Source: Sphingomonas soli NBRC 100801
Lineage (GTDB): Bacteria > Pseudomonadota > Alphaproteobacteria > Sphingomonadales > Sphingomonadaceae
Direction: 5' to 3'
Assembly: GCF_001591025.1 (NCBI RefSeq)
Contig: NZ_BCTZ01000021.1
Location: 1-37,795 of the forward strand
Length of the DNA stretch: 37,795 nt
The notes beneath the pieces were generated by a model. It had not been told where the DNA came from, ran no database searches, and saw nothing but the letters and a program-made list of their open reading frames with translations. Each line of letters starts with the position of its first letter. The first letter of the stretch is position 1. Shown one piece after another: positions 24,722-34,507 of this stretch. The translations under genes and the position numbers were made by a program.

Positions 24722-24879
24722 CGCATCGCCGTCGCATCGGCTGGAGGGGGCAGGATGGGGCTCGGGGGCGGGCCGCGAAATCCCCCGTTCCGGGTAGCCC
24801 GGCGGCCTTGCCGCATGCGCTCGCCAATGCGAGGGACCCCCTTCGCATCCTGCCGCCACCCTGCTAACGCCCGCCGATC

Positions 24880-26673
24880 ATGGCGACCGAACTTTCCCGA
24901 ATCCGCAACTTTTCGATCATTGCGCATATCGATCACGGCAAATCGACCCTGGCCGACCGGCTGATCCAGCGTACCGGCGGGCTCACCGAGCGCGAGATGT
25001 CGTCGCAGGTGCTCGACAATATGGACATCGAAAAGGAGCGCGGCATCACCATCAAGGCGCAGACCGTGCGCCTGGAGTGGAAGGGCCATATCCTCAACCT
25101 GATGGACACGCCGGGGCATGTCGACTTCGCCTACGAAGTCTCGCGCTCGCTTGCAGCGTGCGAAGGCGCGCTGCTGGTGGTGGATGCGGCGCAGGGCGTG
25201 GAGGCCCAGACGCTCGCCAACGTCTATCAGTCGATCGAGCATGATCACGAGATCATCTCGGTGATCAACAAGATCGACCTGCCCAGCGCCGAGCCGGAGA
25301 AGGTGAAGGCAGAGATCGAGGAGATCATCGGGCTCGATGCATCGAATGCGGTGCTGGCCAGCGCCAAGTCCGGCATCGGCATCGACGAGATCCTCGACGC
25401 CATCGTCGAGCGCATTCCCGCGCCCAAGGGCGATCCCGATGCCCCCTTGAAGGCCATGCTCGTCGATAGCTGGTACGATCCGTATCTGGGCGTGGTGATC
25501 CTCGTCCGCGTGATCGACGGGATGATCCGCAAGGGCCAGCAGATCAAGTTCATGGCGGCGGGCACCACCCATCTGATCGACCGGGTCGGCGCCTTCACCC
25601 CCAAGATCGAGCAGCTGCCCGATCTCGGCCCGGGCGAAATCGGCTTCATCACCGCGCAGATCAAGGAAGTCGCCCAGGCGCGCGTCGGCGATACGCTGAC
25701 CGACGCCAAGCGGCCGGCGGCCGAGCCGCTGCCCGGCTTCAAGGAAGTTCAGCCGGTGGTGTTCTGCGGGCTCTTCCCGGTCGACGCGGCGGACTTTGAA
25801 AAGCTGCGCGAGAGCATCTCGAAGCTGCGGCTCAACGATGCTTCGTTCAGCTTCGAGATGGAAACCTCGGCGGCGCTCGGCTTCGGCTTCCGCTGCGGGT
25901 TCCTCGGCCTGCTCCACCTTGAGATCATCCAGGAGCGCCTGACCCGCGAATATGATCTCGATCTGATCACCACCGCGCCCAGCGTGGTGTACAAGATCAA
26001 GCTGACCCATGACGGCGGCGAGATCGAGCTGCACAACCCGGCCGACATGCCCGAGCCGAACAAGATCGAGAGCATTTCCGAGCCGTGGATCAACGCCGTG
26101 ATCTATGTGCCCGACGAATATCTGGGCAGCATCCTAAAGCTCTGCCAGGATCGCCGCGGCATCCAGAAGAACCTCACCTATGTCGGCGGACGCGCGCAGG
26201 TGACCTATGAACTGCCGCTCAACGAAGTCGTGTTCGATTTCTACGATCGGCTCAAGTCGCTGTCGAAGGGTTATGCCAGTTTCGATTACGAGCAGATCGG
26301 CCACCGTGAAGGAGATCTGGTGAAGATGGGCATTCTGGTGAACGAAGAGCCGGTCGACGCGCTGAGCATGATCGTCCACCGCGCCACCGCCGAAGTCCGC
26401 GGTCGCGGAATGGTCGAGCGGCTCAAGGAACTGATCCCACGCCACCTCTTCAAGATCCCGATCCAGGCCGCGATCGGCGGCAAGGTGATCGCGCGCGAGA
26501 CGATCAGCGCGATGCGCAAGGACGTCACCGCGAAATGCTATGGCGGCGACGCCAGCCGCAAGAAGAAGCTTCTGGAAAAGCAGAAGAAGGGCAAGGCGAA
26601 GATGCGGGAATATGGCTCGGTCAGCATCCCGCAGGAGGCGTTCATCGCCGCGCTGCGCATGGGCGAGGAATAA
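24880..26673 (+). CDS. lepA: Elongation factor 4 (LepA) GTPase
   Basis: A 597-aa translational GTPase that acts on stalled or initiating ribosomes. G1 is AHIDHGKST (about 15-23), G2 '[12 protein letters not shown]', G3 'DTPGHVDF', G4 'NKIDLP', with 'SAKSGIG' as G5. EF-G-like domains II, III and V follow ('[19 protein letters not shown]'). The unique C-terminal domain ends with '[24 protein letters not shown]', diagnostic of LepA. Length and motifs are normal. In many bacteria lepA precedes lepB, but here an exporter operon follows. Confidence 0.98.
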   Translation: MATELSRIRNFSIIAHIDHGKSTLADRLIQRTGGLTEREMSSQVLDNMDIEKERGITIKAQTVRLEWKGHILNLMDTPGHVDFAYEVSRSLAACEGALLVVDAAQGVEAQTLANVYQSIEHDHEIISVINKIDLPSAEPEKVKAEIEEIIGLDASNAVLASAKSGIGIDEILDAIVERIPAPKGDPDAPLKAMLVDSWYDPYLGVVILVRVIDGMIRKGQQIKFMAAGTTHLIDRVGAFTPKIEQLPDLGPGEIGFITAQIKEVAQARVGDTLTDAKRPAAEPLPGFKEVQPVVFCGLFPVDAADFEKLRESISKLRLNDASFSFEMETSAALGFGFRCGFLGLLHLEIIQERLTREYDLDLITTAPSVVYKIKLTHDGGEIELHNPADMPEPNKIESISEPWINAVIYVPDEYLGSILKLCQDRRGIQKNLTYVGGRAQVTYELPLNEVVFDFYDRLKSLSKGYASFDYEQIGHREGDLVKMGILVNEEPVDALSMIVHRATAEVRGRGMVERLKELIPRHLFKIPIQAAIGGKVIARETISAMRKDVTAKCYGGDASRKKKLLEKQKKGKAKMREYGSVSIPQEAFIAALRMGEE

Positions 26674-26680
26674 GCGGATC

Positions 26681-26718
26681 GGGTTCCCTTGCGCAGGTCT
26701 GTCCGCGTCCGGGAACCC
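26681..26718 (+). terminator. Stem-loop after lepA
   Basis: GGGTTCCC (26681-26688) pairs with GGGAACCC (26711-26718) across 22 bases, 8 bp after the lepA stop. There is no T-run. It may be a weak or Rho-assisted terminator. Confidence 0.35.
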
Positions 26719-26813
26719 CGGCGGGGCCATGCCGTTCTTTGCGCTCGCGAAACATTCTTTTCGCCATGGGTCAATCGAACGGGAAGGGACCGGATGTCAG
26801 GTGATCTGCGGCG

Positions 26814-27863
26814 ATGAAGATACGGAAGCTCGCTATCGTCATTGCCGTGGCGCTGGCCCTGATCATGGTCGTCGCAGCGCTGCTCTGGCCTCGCCCCGCC
26901 ACGGTCGAAACGCTGGAGACCGCTCGTGGACCATCCGTCCGGATGCTCGCGGTCAACGGTACGATCCGGCCGCGCCTCTCGGTTGAGGTTCAGGCTCCAG
27001 TCCCCGGCACGCTGACCGCGCTTCCCTTCAACGTCGGCGATCGAGTGACGGCGGGTACGTTGCTCGCGCGCGTCGATGATGCGCCGCAGCGGGCCGCGAT
27101 CGCAGAAGCGGAAGCGGCGGTCGCGGCGCAGGAGGCGGTCCTGGCCCAGGCGCGCCGGGATCTCGCCCGCTACAGCGCGCTTGGCGAGTTCGTCACGCGC
27201 CAGCGCCGTGAGGAAGCACGCCTTGCCGTCGATCAGGGCGCATTGGAACTCAAGCGCCGCCGCGCGACGGTGGTGCAATCCCGCGAAGTGCAGCAGCGTT
27301 ACGAATTGCGCGCGCCCTTTGCCGGCGTGATCCTCGAACGGCCGGTCGATCCCGGGCAGACGATCGGAGTCAGCACCATCCTCTATCGCCTCGCCGATCT
27401 TGCGGCGCCCGAAGTCACGGCGAAAGTGGATGAGATCTACGCGGTCGAGCTTCGGGCGGGGGGTGAAGCGCTGGTCAGCCTGCCCGGACGCGCACAGCCG
27501 CTGCGCGCCACCATCTCGCATGTCGAGCCGCGCGTCGATCCGGCGACCGGGGCACGCGAAGTTCGCCTCCAGATCGCCGATGCGCTCGCCGCCGCGCCTT
27601 CCGGACTCACCGTGTCGGTCAATCTGGTCGTGGCGCGGGAGCAGGCGTCGATCAGCATTCCGCGCAGCGCGATCCTGCAGGCGGACAGCAATCCCCGCGT
27701 GCGGACCGTCGATGCGGAGGGGGTTGTTGCCGAGCGGCGCGTACGCTTCCTCGATTGGCCCGCGGCAACGGTGACGGTGACGGAGGGACTCGAGCCCGGC
27801 ATGCGCATTCTCGCTGATCCGCAGGCGGCGGCCCCCGGCGCGCGCGTGCGCCTGCGCCGCTAA
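26814..27863 (+). CDS. MacA/HlyD-type periplasmic adaptor
   Basis: A 349-aa adaptor with a membrane anchor (about 5-25). Lipoyl half 1 reads 'VEVQAPVPGTLTALPFNVGDRVTAGTLLARVDD'. A short alpha-hairpin (about 85-155) and lipoyl half 2 ('YELRAPFAGVILERPVDPGQTI') come next. A beta-barrel and membrane-proximal domain finish it. It is shorter than the adaptor at 16448 and not a recent copy of it. An AGGTGAT ribosome site precedes ATG 26814. It heads an operon with the permease and ATPase below. No outer-membrane channel follows. Confidence 0.9.
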   Translation: MKIRKLAIVIAVALALIMVVAALLWPRPATVETLETARGPSVRMLAVNGTIRPRLSVEVQAPVPGTLTALPFNVGDRVTAGTLLARVDDAPQRAAIAEAEAAVAAQEAVLAQARRDLARYSALGEFVTRQRREEARLAVDQGALELKRRRATVVQSREVQQRYELRAPFAGVILERPVDPGQTIGVSTILYRLADLAAPEVTAKVDEIYAVELRAGGEALVSLPGRAQPLRATISHVEPRVDPATGAREVRLQIADALAAAPSGLTVSVNLVVAREQASISIPRSAILQADSNPRVRTVDAEGVVAERRVRFLDWPAATVTVTEGLEPGMRILADPQAAAPGARVRLRR

Positions 27864-27868
27864 CCGGC

Positions 27869-29071
27869 ATGCGCTACGCGGCAAAGATCGCCATTCGCCA
27901 TTTGCTGTCGAGCTGGGGGCAGACATTGCTGCTGGCGATCGGCGTGGCGCTGGGCGTGGCGGTGTTCATTTTCATGAGCGCCCTGATCGGCGGGCTTGCG
28001 ACATTGCTGACCCAGCGGACCGTGGGCAGCATCCCGCATGTGACGCTGGAGATGCGCGATCGCGATCCTCGGATATTGGCGGACGCGGAATCTGTGCAGG
28101 TGGTTGTGCAGAAGGACCTCAGCCGGCGCGAACAGATTGCGATCTGGCAGCCCTTTATCCCGATCATCGCGGGGACGCGCGGCGTGACCGGCGTGTCTGC
28201 CCAGATACGCGGCAGCGCGTTCATCGAACGCGGGCAGGCCGTCGCGCCGGTGGGCGTCACCGGGGTCACGCCGGGCAATCTTTCGGTAATCGCCAATATC
28301 GGCGCGGCGATTGTCGAGGGTAGCGGGGATCTGCCGGTCGATGGCATTCTGATCGGGCGGATCCTGGCGGATGATCTGGGCGTGCGGACGGGGCAGGTTC
28401 TGCGGCTGGTTTCGGATCGTGGCCGGGAGCGGAACTTCCGGATCGGGGGCATCTTCTCGCTCGGCATCGCCAGTGCGGACCGGCAGGCAGTGTATATGAA
28501 CTTCACCGCGGCGCGGGCGCTGTTCGACCTGCCCAGCGGCATTTCGCGCATCGAGGTCAAGGTCGCCCCGGTGAATGACGCATCCCGCGTGGCCGATACG
28601 TTGCGCCGGGCGACGGGGCTGAAGGTCACGCCCTGGACCGAGGAGAATGCGCAACTGTTCGAAGCGCTCGATGCACAGGGCCGCACGGGCACGATCATCA
28701 AGATTTTCGCGCTGATCACCATCATCGTCGGCATCGCCAGCGCCATGCTGCTCTCGATCGTGCGGCGGCGGGCGGAGATTGGCATCCTGCGCGCGATGGG
28801 TGCGGGCAAGCGGCTGGTAACGACGATATTCGTGCTGGAGGGAACGCTGATCGGCGCGACCGGCGCGGTGGGCGGCGCGGTGATCGCATGGGCGGCGCTC
28901 GCGCCGTTCCCGCCGGTGAGCGAGGTGGCGCAGGGCGGTCTTCCGATCGACCGGGGCCAGGGCCAGTTCCTCCTCGCGATCCTGCTGACCACGCTGGCGG
29001 CGGCGCTTGCATCGATCCTCCCTGCGCGCCGCGCTGCGGGCGTCGATCCTGTCGAGGCGATCGGGCAATGA
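27869..29071 (+). CDS. FtsX/LolE-type ABC permease
   Basis: A 400-aa permease with a four-helix FtsX plan. Helix 1 lies at about 17-40, a periplasmic MacB-like domain at about 45-265, and three helices at about 270-295, 318-345 and 365-385. The FtsX motif 'RRRAEIGILRAMGAGKRLVTTIFVLEG' is intact. Six bases separate it from the adaptor, and its stop overlaps the ATPase start. A single 400-residue half-transporter of this type works as a dimer. Lipid, lipoprotein or drug export is possible; the substrate is not evident. Confidence 0.9.
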   Translation: MRYAAKIAIRHLLSSWGQTLLLAIGVALGVAVFIFMSALIGGLATLLTQRTVGSIPHVTLEMRDRDPRILADAESVQVVVQKDLSRREQIAIWQPFIPIIAGTRGVTGVSAQIRGSAFIERGQAVAPVGVTGVTPGNLSVIANIGAAIVEGSGDLPVDGILIGRILADDLGVRTGQVLRLVSDRGRERNFRIGGIFSLGIASADRQAVYMNFTAARALFDLPSGISRIEVKVAPVNDASRVADTLRRATGLKVTPWTEENAQLFEALDAQGRTGTIIKIFALITIIVGIASAMLLSIVRRRAEIGILRAMGAGKRLVTTIFVLEGTLIGATGAVGGAVIAWAALAPFPPVSEVAQGGLPIDRGQGQFLLAILLTTLAAALASILPARRAAGVDPVEAIGQ

Positions 29072-29766
29072 GCGAACCCCTGCTGTCCGTTCGTGATCTC
29101 GAAAAGTCCTTTGGGGAAGGGGAGGCGCGCGCCACGGTGCTGCGCGGCATCGATCTCGATCTGCAGCGTGGCGAACTGACGGCGCTGCTGGGGCCGTCGG
29201 GTTCGGGCAAGAGCACCTTGCTGACGATCCTCGGGACGCTGCTCCGCCCAACCAGCGGCAGCTACACGATGCTCGGAACCGATCTGACGGCGGCGAGCGA
29301 GGCGGAGCGTACGCGCTTCCGCCGCGAGAATATCGGCTTCGTCTTCCAGTTCCATCACCTGCTGCCCGATCTCTCGGCTCTGGAGAATGTGATGATGCCG
29401 TCCGCCGCGCAGGCGGGGCGCGAGACTGCCGCGATGCGCACGCGGGCTGCCGAGCTGCTCGATGCCGTGGGTCTCGCTGATCGCCGGAAATACCGCCCGG
29501 CCGCCATGTCTGGCGGGCAGCGCCAGCGTGTCGCTGTTGCCCGCGCGCTGATGAACCGCCCCGCGCTCGTGCTGGCCGACGAGCCGACGGGAAACCTTGA
29601 TCGCCAATCGGCCGATGACGTGATGGCGCTGATCGATCGCATCAATGCGGAAACCGAGACATGTTTCCTGATCTCCACGCATGACGAGCATATCTCCGCG
29701 CGCTGCCGTCGGCGGATCGAGCTTCTCGATGGGCGGCTGGCCCGTGCGGAACCGACGCCCGCCTGA
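29068..29766 (+). CDS. LolD/MacB-type ABC ATPase
   Basis: A 232-aa nucleotide-binding subunit. ATG 29068 overlaps the permease stop (ATGA), which decides the start over the longer open frame from 28888. Walker A GPSGSGKST, Q-loop 'FVFQFHHLLPDLSALENV', signature '[15 protein letters not shown]', Walker B '[12 protein letters not shown]' and H-loop 'ISTHDEH' are intact. 'FQFHHLLPDLSALENV' is very close to LolD, but the adaptor in the operon and a single permease argue against a standard LolCDE. Confidence 0.93.
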   Translation: MSEPLLSVRDLEKSFGEGEARATVLRGIDLDLQRGELTALLGPSGSGKSTLLTILGTLLRPTSGSYTMLGTDLTAASEAERTRFRRENIGFVFQFHHLLPDLSALENVMMPSAAQAGRETAAMRTRAAELLDAVGLADRRKYRPAAMSGGQRQRVAVARALMNRPALVLADEPTGNLDRQSADDVMALIDRINAETETCFLISTHDEHISARCRRRIELLDGRLARAEPTPA

Positions 29767-29888
29767 CCGCGTTCCACAACGGTAATGACTCCTGCTCAAG
29801 CACTTATTGCCCTTGGGCCGTTTCCGCTTATGCTCCGGCTTATGGGTGTTGATTGGCTTGATGCTGCCATACCGGGCGAGCGCTGCGC

Positions 29889-30422
29889 TTGAGTGTGCGC
29901 GCAGCGCTCCGTTCGGCGACGGAGCAAAATCACGAGCGGGTCGACGCTGCTTTCTCGCAATATGATCTGTCCAGCCGCGAGGGCTATCGGCGCTTTCTGC
30001 TCCGCCAGGCGGCTGCCCATCTGCCGGTCGAGCGGGCGCTGGATGATGCGGCGGGGGATGTGATCGAGGATTGGGCGATACGTCGGCGGGCGGACGCGAT
30101 CCGAGCCGATCTGGCTGATCTCGGGTGCCAGGATATCGCCGAAGCTCCGTTTGACGGCTTCACTTCACAGGCCGGCTTGTTGGGCGGGGTCTATGTGCTG
30201 GAGGGTTCCCGGCTCGGCGGGCAGATCCTCCGCAAGCAGGTAAGCGAAGCGCTGCCCACGCGGTTTCTGGCGCAGGGATCGTCTTTGGCATGGCGTGCGT
30301 TCATCGCCGTTCTGGAGGCGAAACTAACGTCGAAGGAGGAGATTGCTGAGGCGATTGCAGGCGCAAGAGCGGTCTTCGCATGTTTCGAAGCGGCCGCGCG
30401 CCGTGACGTGGAGAGCTACTGA
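29889..30422 (+). CDS. bphO: Heme oxygenase BphO
   Basis: A 177-aa heme oxygenase that opens heme to biliverdin, the phytochrome chromophore. The proximal-His region 'LRSATEQNHERVDAAFS' and distal helix 'GLLGGVYVLEGSRLGGQIL' (Gly-rich, over the heme) match the bacterial BphO/HemO family. The start is TTG 29889 with GGCGAG eight bases upstream; GTG 29895 is possible. It sits directly before bphP with no gap, the classical bphO-bphP pair. The 122-bp upstream gap has no clear promoter. Confidence 0.9.
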   Translation: MSVRAALRSATEQNHERVDAAFSQYDLSSREGYRRFLLRQAAAHLPVERALDDAAGDVIEDWAIRRRADAIRADLADLGCQDIAEAPFDGFTSQAGLLGGVYVLEGSRLGGQILRKQVSEALPTRFLAQGSSLAWRAFIAVLEAKLTSKEEIAEAIAGARAVFACFEAAARRDVESY

Positions 30423-32996
30423 GTGCCGTCCGTGAACGAACCCGTCGACCTTACCAATTGCGACCGCGAGCCCATCCATCTGCTCGGTGCCATCCAGCCG
30501 ATTGGCTTTCTGCTGACCGTGTCCGAACAGTGGGTGGTCGAGCGGGCTTCTGCGAATCTGGCTGAGTTTCTGGGCGTTGCGCCGGAGGAGGCGATCGGCA
30601 AGCCGCTCGACATGCTGTTCGGCGGGCAGGCGGTGCACCATTTCCGCAATCGTATCGCGATGCTGCGGGGTGACGACGCGGTCGAGCGTGTATTCGGCTG
30701 TTCCCTCCGCGACGATCTCGCTGCCTTCGACGTCGCGTTGCACGTCTCTGGCGGGGAGATCGTTATCGAGGCCGAGCCGGCGTCCGACGAGCACGGCGAT
30801 GCGACGAACACGGTCCGCGCGATGATAGCCCGGCTGGATCTGACCGACACGCTCGAAAAGTTCCTCAACGAGGGCGCCCGGATGATCCGCGGGCTGACCG
30901 GCTTCGACCGCGTCATGGTCTATCGCTTCGATCAGGACGGCTCGGGCGAGGTTGCAGCGGAAGCGTGCCGGTCCGGTATCGGCCGGTTCAGGGGGCTGCA
31001 CTATCCCGCTACTGACATTCCCGCGCAGGCGCGCACGCTCTACAAGCGCAATTTGCTGCGCGTCATCGCCGATATCGATGCCGATCCGGTTCCTATCGTC
31101 TCGGCCGCGCATCGCCGGGGGCAGACGCTCGATCTTTCGCTTTCGATCCTGCGTTCGGTCTCGCGTATCCATGTCGAATATCTGAAGAACATGGGCGTGG
31201 GTGCATCGATGTCGATCTCGATCATCGTCGATGACGAGCTTTGGGGCCTGTTCGCCTGCCATCATTATGCGCCGCTTTCGCCGAGTTTCGAGCGCCGGTC
31301 GGTGTGCGAATTGTTCGCGCAGATGTTCGCGATGCGGCTGGAGAGCCGGCTGCGCAAGGAACTGATGGAGTTCGAACGGCGCGCACGCGACATATCGGAT
31401 CAGTTGCTGGGCGCGGTCGCGTCGGACGAGACTTTGCTCAACGATCCCGACTGGCTGGGCGATATATTGACCAGCGCGATCCCTGCGGACGGCGTGGGCG
31501 TGTGGATCAATGGCAGCCTCGCCCTGTCGGGCAAGACGCCGCCCGCGCACGGTTTCCGCGAGATCATCGCGCAGCTGCACGACACCGACACCGGGCACGT
31601 GTTCACAACCGACCAGATTTCGCGGGTCGTGCCCTCGGCGGCGGACTATGCATCGACTGCGGCGGGGATGCTGGCGATCCCCCTTTCGCGCACCGCGCGC
31701 GATTATGTCGTGCTGTTTCGCGCCGAATTGATCCACTCTGTGCGCTGGGGCGGCGATCCCCACAAGCCGGTTGTATATGGTCCCAACGGCCCCCGCCTCA
31801 CCCCCCGTGAGAGCTTCGCTGAATGGAAGGAACTGGTTGAGGGCAAGGCGCGGCCATTCAGCCCCTCCGAGTTGCGCGTGGCGGAAACGCTGCGCGCCAC
31901 CCTGATCGAAGTGGTCCTGCGCCTTGCCGAAGAGGCGACCGTCCAGCGCCAGCAGGCCCATGCACGGCAGGAGTTGCTGATCGCGGAGCTGAACCACCGT
32001 GTGCGCAATATCCTGGGCGTGATCCGGGGGCTGATCCGCCAGTCCAAGCCGCATGATGACAGCCTTGAGGGTTTCGTGAAACTGGTCGACGGGCGCATCC
32101 ATGCACTGGCGCGCGCGCACAACCAGATCACCGACGATCATTGGGGCCCTGCGCCGATCCAGGCGCTCATCGATGCGGAGGCGGCGGCCTTCCTCGCAGA
32201 TGGTGTGGGACGCATCCAGATCTCCGGGGATTTCGTGCTGCTGAACCCTCAAGCCTACTCAACCATGGCGCTGGTGATCCACGAACTGGTCACTAACTCG
32301 GCGAAATATGGCAGTCTCTCGGTCGCTAGTGGCCGGGTGGATATTGGCTGGGCGCGCAACGCTGCGGGCGACCTGGAGGTCGATTGGCGCGAACAACAAG
32401 GGCCGGAAGTCAAGGTGCCGACGCGCAAGGGATTTGGCACCACGATCATTGGGCGATCGGTGCCGTATGATCTGGGGGGCGAGGCCGATATCGCCTTCCA
32501 TCCGGATGGCGTCCACGCGCATTTTCGCATCCCCGCGCGCCATGTGAGCGAGGCCGGGCAGGGTCGCATGCCCGTGATCAAATATCCGCGCCCGGCACTC
32601 GGTCATCCCTCAGCCCCCCCCGAACAGGTGCTCCGCGGTCACAGGGTCCTGCTGGTCGAGGACAGCCTGATCATCGCGCTCGATGCCGAAGACGTGCTGG
32701 CGCGGCTGGGCGCAGAGGATATCGCCACCGCATCGACACTGGATGGCGGACTCGACGCGGTCGAGAGTTTCAACCCCAGCGTGGCGATGCTCGATATCAA
32801 TCTAGGTGACAGGACCAGCTATGCGGTCGCGGACCGGCTGGACGAACTGCGGATTCCGTTCCTGTTCGCCTCAGGGTATGGCGAGCAGGCGCAACTGCCC
32901 GAGAAGCATGCCCATCGGACGATCGTGCAAAAACCCTACACACTCGAGAATGTGGCAAGGGCGCTCGATTCCCTGTTGACGGCTACGCCAGGCTAG
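30423..32996 (+). CDS. bphP: Bacteriophytochrome with HWE kinase and C-terminal receiver
   Basis: An 857-aa red/far-red photoreceptor kinase. GTG 30423 abuts the bphO stop. The N-terminal Cys13 ('LTNCDREPIHLLGAIQPIGFLL') is the biliverdin attachment site. PAS (about 15-120), GAF with 'PATDIPAQARTLYKRN' (Asp198) and PHY domains (to about 505) form the sensory core. The kinase is of HWE type: 'ELNHRVRNILGVI' (His525), 'VIHELVTNSAKYGSLS', 'DWREQQGP' (the W-x-E) and 'GFGTTII'. A receiver domain is fused at the end ('VLLVEDSLIIALDAEDVL', Asp791 in 'AMLDINLG'). It is a hybrid kinase; HWE kinases in sphingomonads often feed the general stress response, which is inference here. Confidence 0.96.
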   Translation: MPSVNEPVDLTNCDREPIHLLGAIQPIGFLLTVSEQWVVERASANLAEFLGVAPEEAIGKPLDMLFGGQAVHHFRNRIAMLRGDDAVERVFGCSLRDDLAAFDVALHVSGGEIVIEAEPASDEHGDATNTVRAMIARLDLTDTLEKFLNEGARMIRGLTGFDRVMVYRFDQDGSGEVAAEACRSGIGRFRGLHYPATDIPAQARTLYKRNLLRVIADIDADPVPIVSAAHRRGQTLDLSLSILRSVSRIHVEYLKNMGVGASMSISIIVDDELWGLFACHHYAPLSPSFERRSVCELFAQMFAMRLESRLRKELMEFERRARDISDQLLGAVASDETLLNDPDWLGDILTSAIPADGVGVWINGSLALSGKTPPAHGFREIIAQLHDTDTGHVFTTDQISRVVPSAADYASTAAGMLAIPLSRTARDYVVLFRAELIHSVRWGGDPHKPVVYGPNGPRLTPRESFAEWKELVEGKARPFSPSELRVAETLRATLIEVVLRLAEEATVQRQQAHARQELLIAELNHRVRNILGVIRGLIRQSKPHDDSLEGFVKLVDGRIHALARAHNQITDDHWGPAPIQALIDAEAAAFLADGVGRIQISGDFVLLNPQAYSTMALVIHELVTNSAKYGSLSVASGRVDIGWARNAAGDLEVDWREQQGPEVKVPTRKGFGTTIIGRSVPYDLGGEADIAFHPDGVHAHFRIPARHVSEAGQGRMPVIKYPRPALGHPSAPPEQVLRGHRVLLVEDSLIIALDAEDVLARLGAEDIATASTLDGGLDAVESFNPSVAMLDINLGDRTSYAVADRLDELRIPFLFASGYGEQAQLPEKHAHRTIVQKPYTLENVARALDSLLTATPG

Positions 32997-34507
32997 AATT
33001 TCCGCAGCAGCGGCACGCTCCTCGATGCGGGCAAGTCCAGCAGCGTTTCCCATAAGGCTATCCGCGCGCCGCACACACGCTCTGGCGTGCCCTTGCCCGC
33101 CAGCGCCTGAGCAAGGTCAGTTGGAGTGAGCTTGGCGCGCCGGATCACCTCGGCGCTAATTGCGGCGGGCATGACGAAATCGGTCTGGGAGCCGGCTTGC
33201 CGCTGGGCATTGGGCAATATGCGGGCGGCAAGGGCGATCTCACGCTGGGCGAGGTCCGCCGGCATCAGGCTCGCGTCAAACTCCTTCCCAGAAGCGAATG
33301 CGGCGCAATCCTCCACGCTCAGCCCTCGCAAGGCGCGCGCATTCTCGAGCATCAGGCGGTGATATGCGAGCAGATCCTCTGCGGAGGCTGTCGACATGTT
33401 GGCGCGGTAGTGCTCCTTCAAGACCGCGCTCACCTCGGCGGCGAAACTCTCCGGGGTGCCGTCTTCACGCGCGTTGTTCCACACGCTCTCGAGCAATCGG
33501 AGGAGCGAGGGATTGCGCTCGATATCGGCGATTGAGAGTTGCTCGCCGAATATTTCTTCCAGCGCGCGGTCAATATCTACGCGCTGGTTCGTCAGCGGTT
33601 CTGGCGTCACCACCACCACCGGTTGGGGCGGCGGGCGCGTGGCCCGCCCGTAGACGAGATAGAGGATGCACGCTGACAGAAGCAGGGCGAGCCCCAAGAG
33701 TAACCAGCGCGTGCCGCAGCTTACCGGCGGTTCCCATAATGCGATCCGCTGCGGGTCCAGCCTGGCCGCGAGCACGGGATGGTCGCGGCGGAGCAACGTG
33801 AGCAACTTGCGGACCTCATTATCGCGGACCAGGCCGCGCGAGGGATGCGCATCGACGGATCGGTTCAATTCACGCCATGCGGCGTGCAGCGGATGCCCCG
33901 GCTCGCTTATCTCCGCAACGAACGGGGCGGAAGGGTCGCCCACCAGCGCCGCCCGCAACTCGGACATGCGTGCGTCGATAGGGGCAAGGCGTGCCTGATC
34001 CTCGGCGGAGAAGAGCGGCAGCACTTCCACCCCCGGGTACCAGTATCGATCGGTTATGTCGGTCCGCTGGCGGACAAGCTCGATATATTCGGCGGCGAGT
34101 GCGTTGTCCGCGTCGGGGGCAATCACGTTGCGGCGATAGGTGCTCGGGTCATAGACCTTCTCGGGATCGGGCAGGAACAGAATTCGCTCTGGATCGCCCA
34201 GTTGCGGGGTTACGTCGAGCAGGCTGCCGTCAGGGTGGCGCCACACCGCATGATGCTCGGCTTCGAACCAGCGGCCCGGCCATCGCCAGATCGCCCAGCC
34301 ATAGGCCGCTTCCCCGCCCTGCATCCCCGCCTGCCGCACCGAATTGTCGAAGCAATATGCTACCTTGGCGTGCGGCTGAGGATCGACGGGCACATAAATG
34401 GGCGCGTGCGGAGAGATGGCGGCGCAAAAGGCGAGCGTCGCCGCGTCGATTTCCGCGGGCGGGCCGAGGATGACGGGCGGGGGCGTCTGCTGAGTCGGCT
34501 CTTGCAT
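32993..34507 (-). CDS. Membrane protein with possible papain-like N-terminal domain (unknown)
   Basis: A 504-aa protein I do not recognise by name. ATG 34507 is chosen (frame open to 34603; no clear ribosome site). Residues 1-110 have Cys52 ('AYCFDNS'), then 'YGWAIWRWPGRWFEAEHHAVWRHPDGSLLDVTP' with His86 and Asp98. This Cys-His-Asp order looks like a papain/NlpC-type fold, by inspection only. One membrane helix lies at about 267-287, followed by a Pro/Val linker and a helical C-terminal domain of about 200 residues. It is divergent from the vWA-PP2C-kinase genes across 150 bp and overlaps the bphP end by 4 bp tail to tail. It may belong to the phosphorylation module. Confidence 0.7.
   Translation of the reverse strand: MQEPTQQTPPPVILGPPAEIDAATLAFCAAISPHAPIYVPVDPQPHAKVAYCFDNSVRQAGMQGGEAAYGWAIWRWPGRWFEAEHHAVWRHPDGSLLDVTPQLGDPERILFLPDPEKVYDPSTYRRNVIAPDADNALAAEYIELVRQRTDITDRYWYPGVEVLPLFSAEDQARLAPIDARMSELRAALVGDPSAPFVAEISEPGHPLHAAWRELNRSVDAHPSRGLVRDNEVRKLLTLLRRDHPVLAARLDPQRIALWEPPVSCGTRWLLLGLALLLSACILYLVYGRATRPPPQPVVVVTPEPLTNQRVDIDRALEEIFGEQLSIADIERNPSLLRLLESVWNNAREDGTPESFAAEVSAVLKEHYRANMSTASAEDLLAYHRLMLENARALRGLSVEDCAAFASGKEFDASLMPADLAQREIALAARILPNAQRQAGSQTDFVMPAAISAEVIRRAKLTPTDLAQALAGKGTPERVCGARIALWETLLDLPASRSVPLLRKF

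Noticed and set aside
28888..29067. Upstream extension of the second ABC ATPase
   Set aside because: The extension is antisense-like, Arg/Pro/Gly-rich and overlaps the permease. ATG 29068 has the usual ATGA overlap.
26814..29766. Calling the second export operon LolCDE
   Set aside because: Lol systems lack an HlyD-type adaptor. The operon starts with one, so a MacAB-like exporter is the better label despite the LolD-like ATPase.
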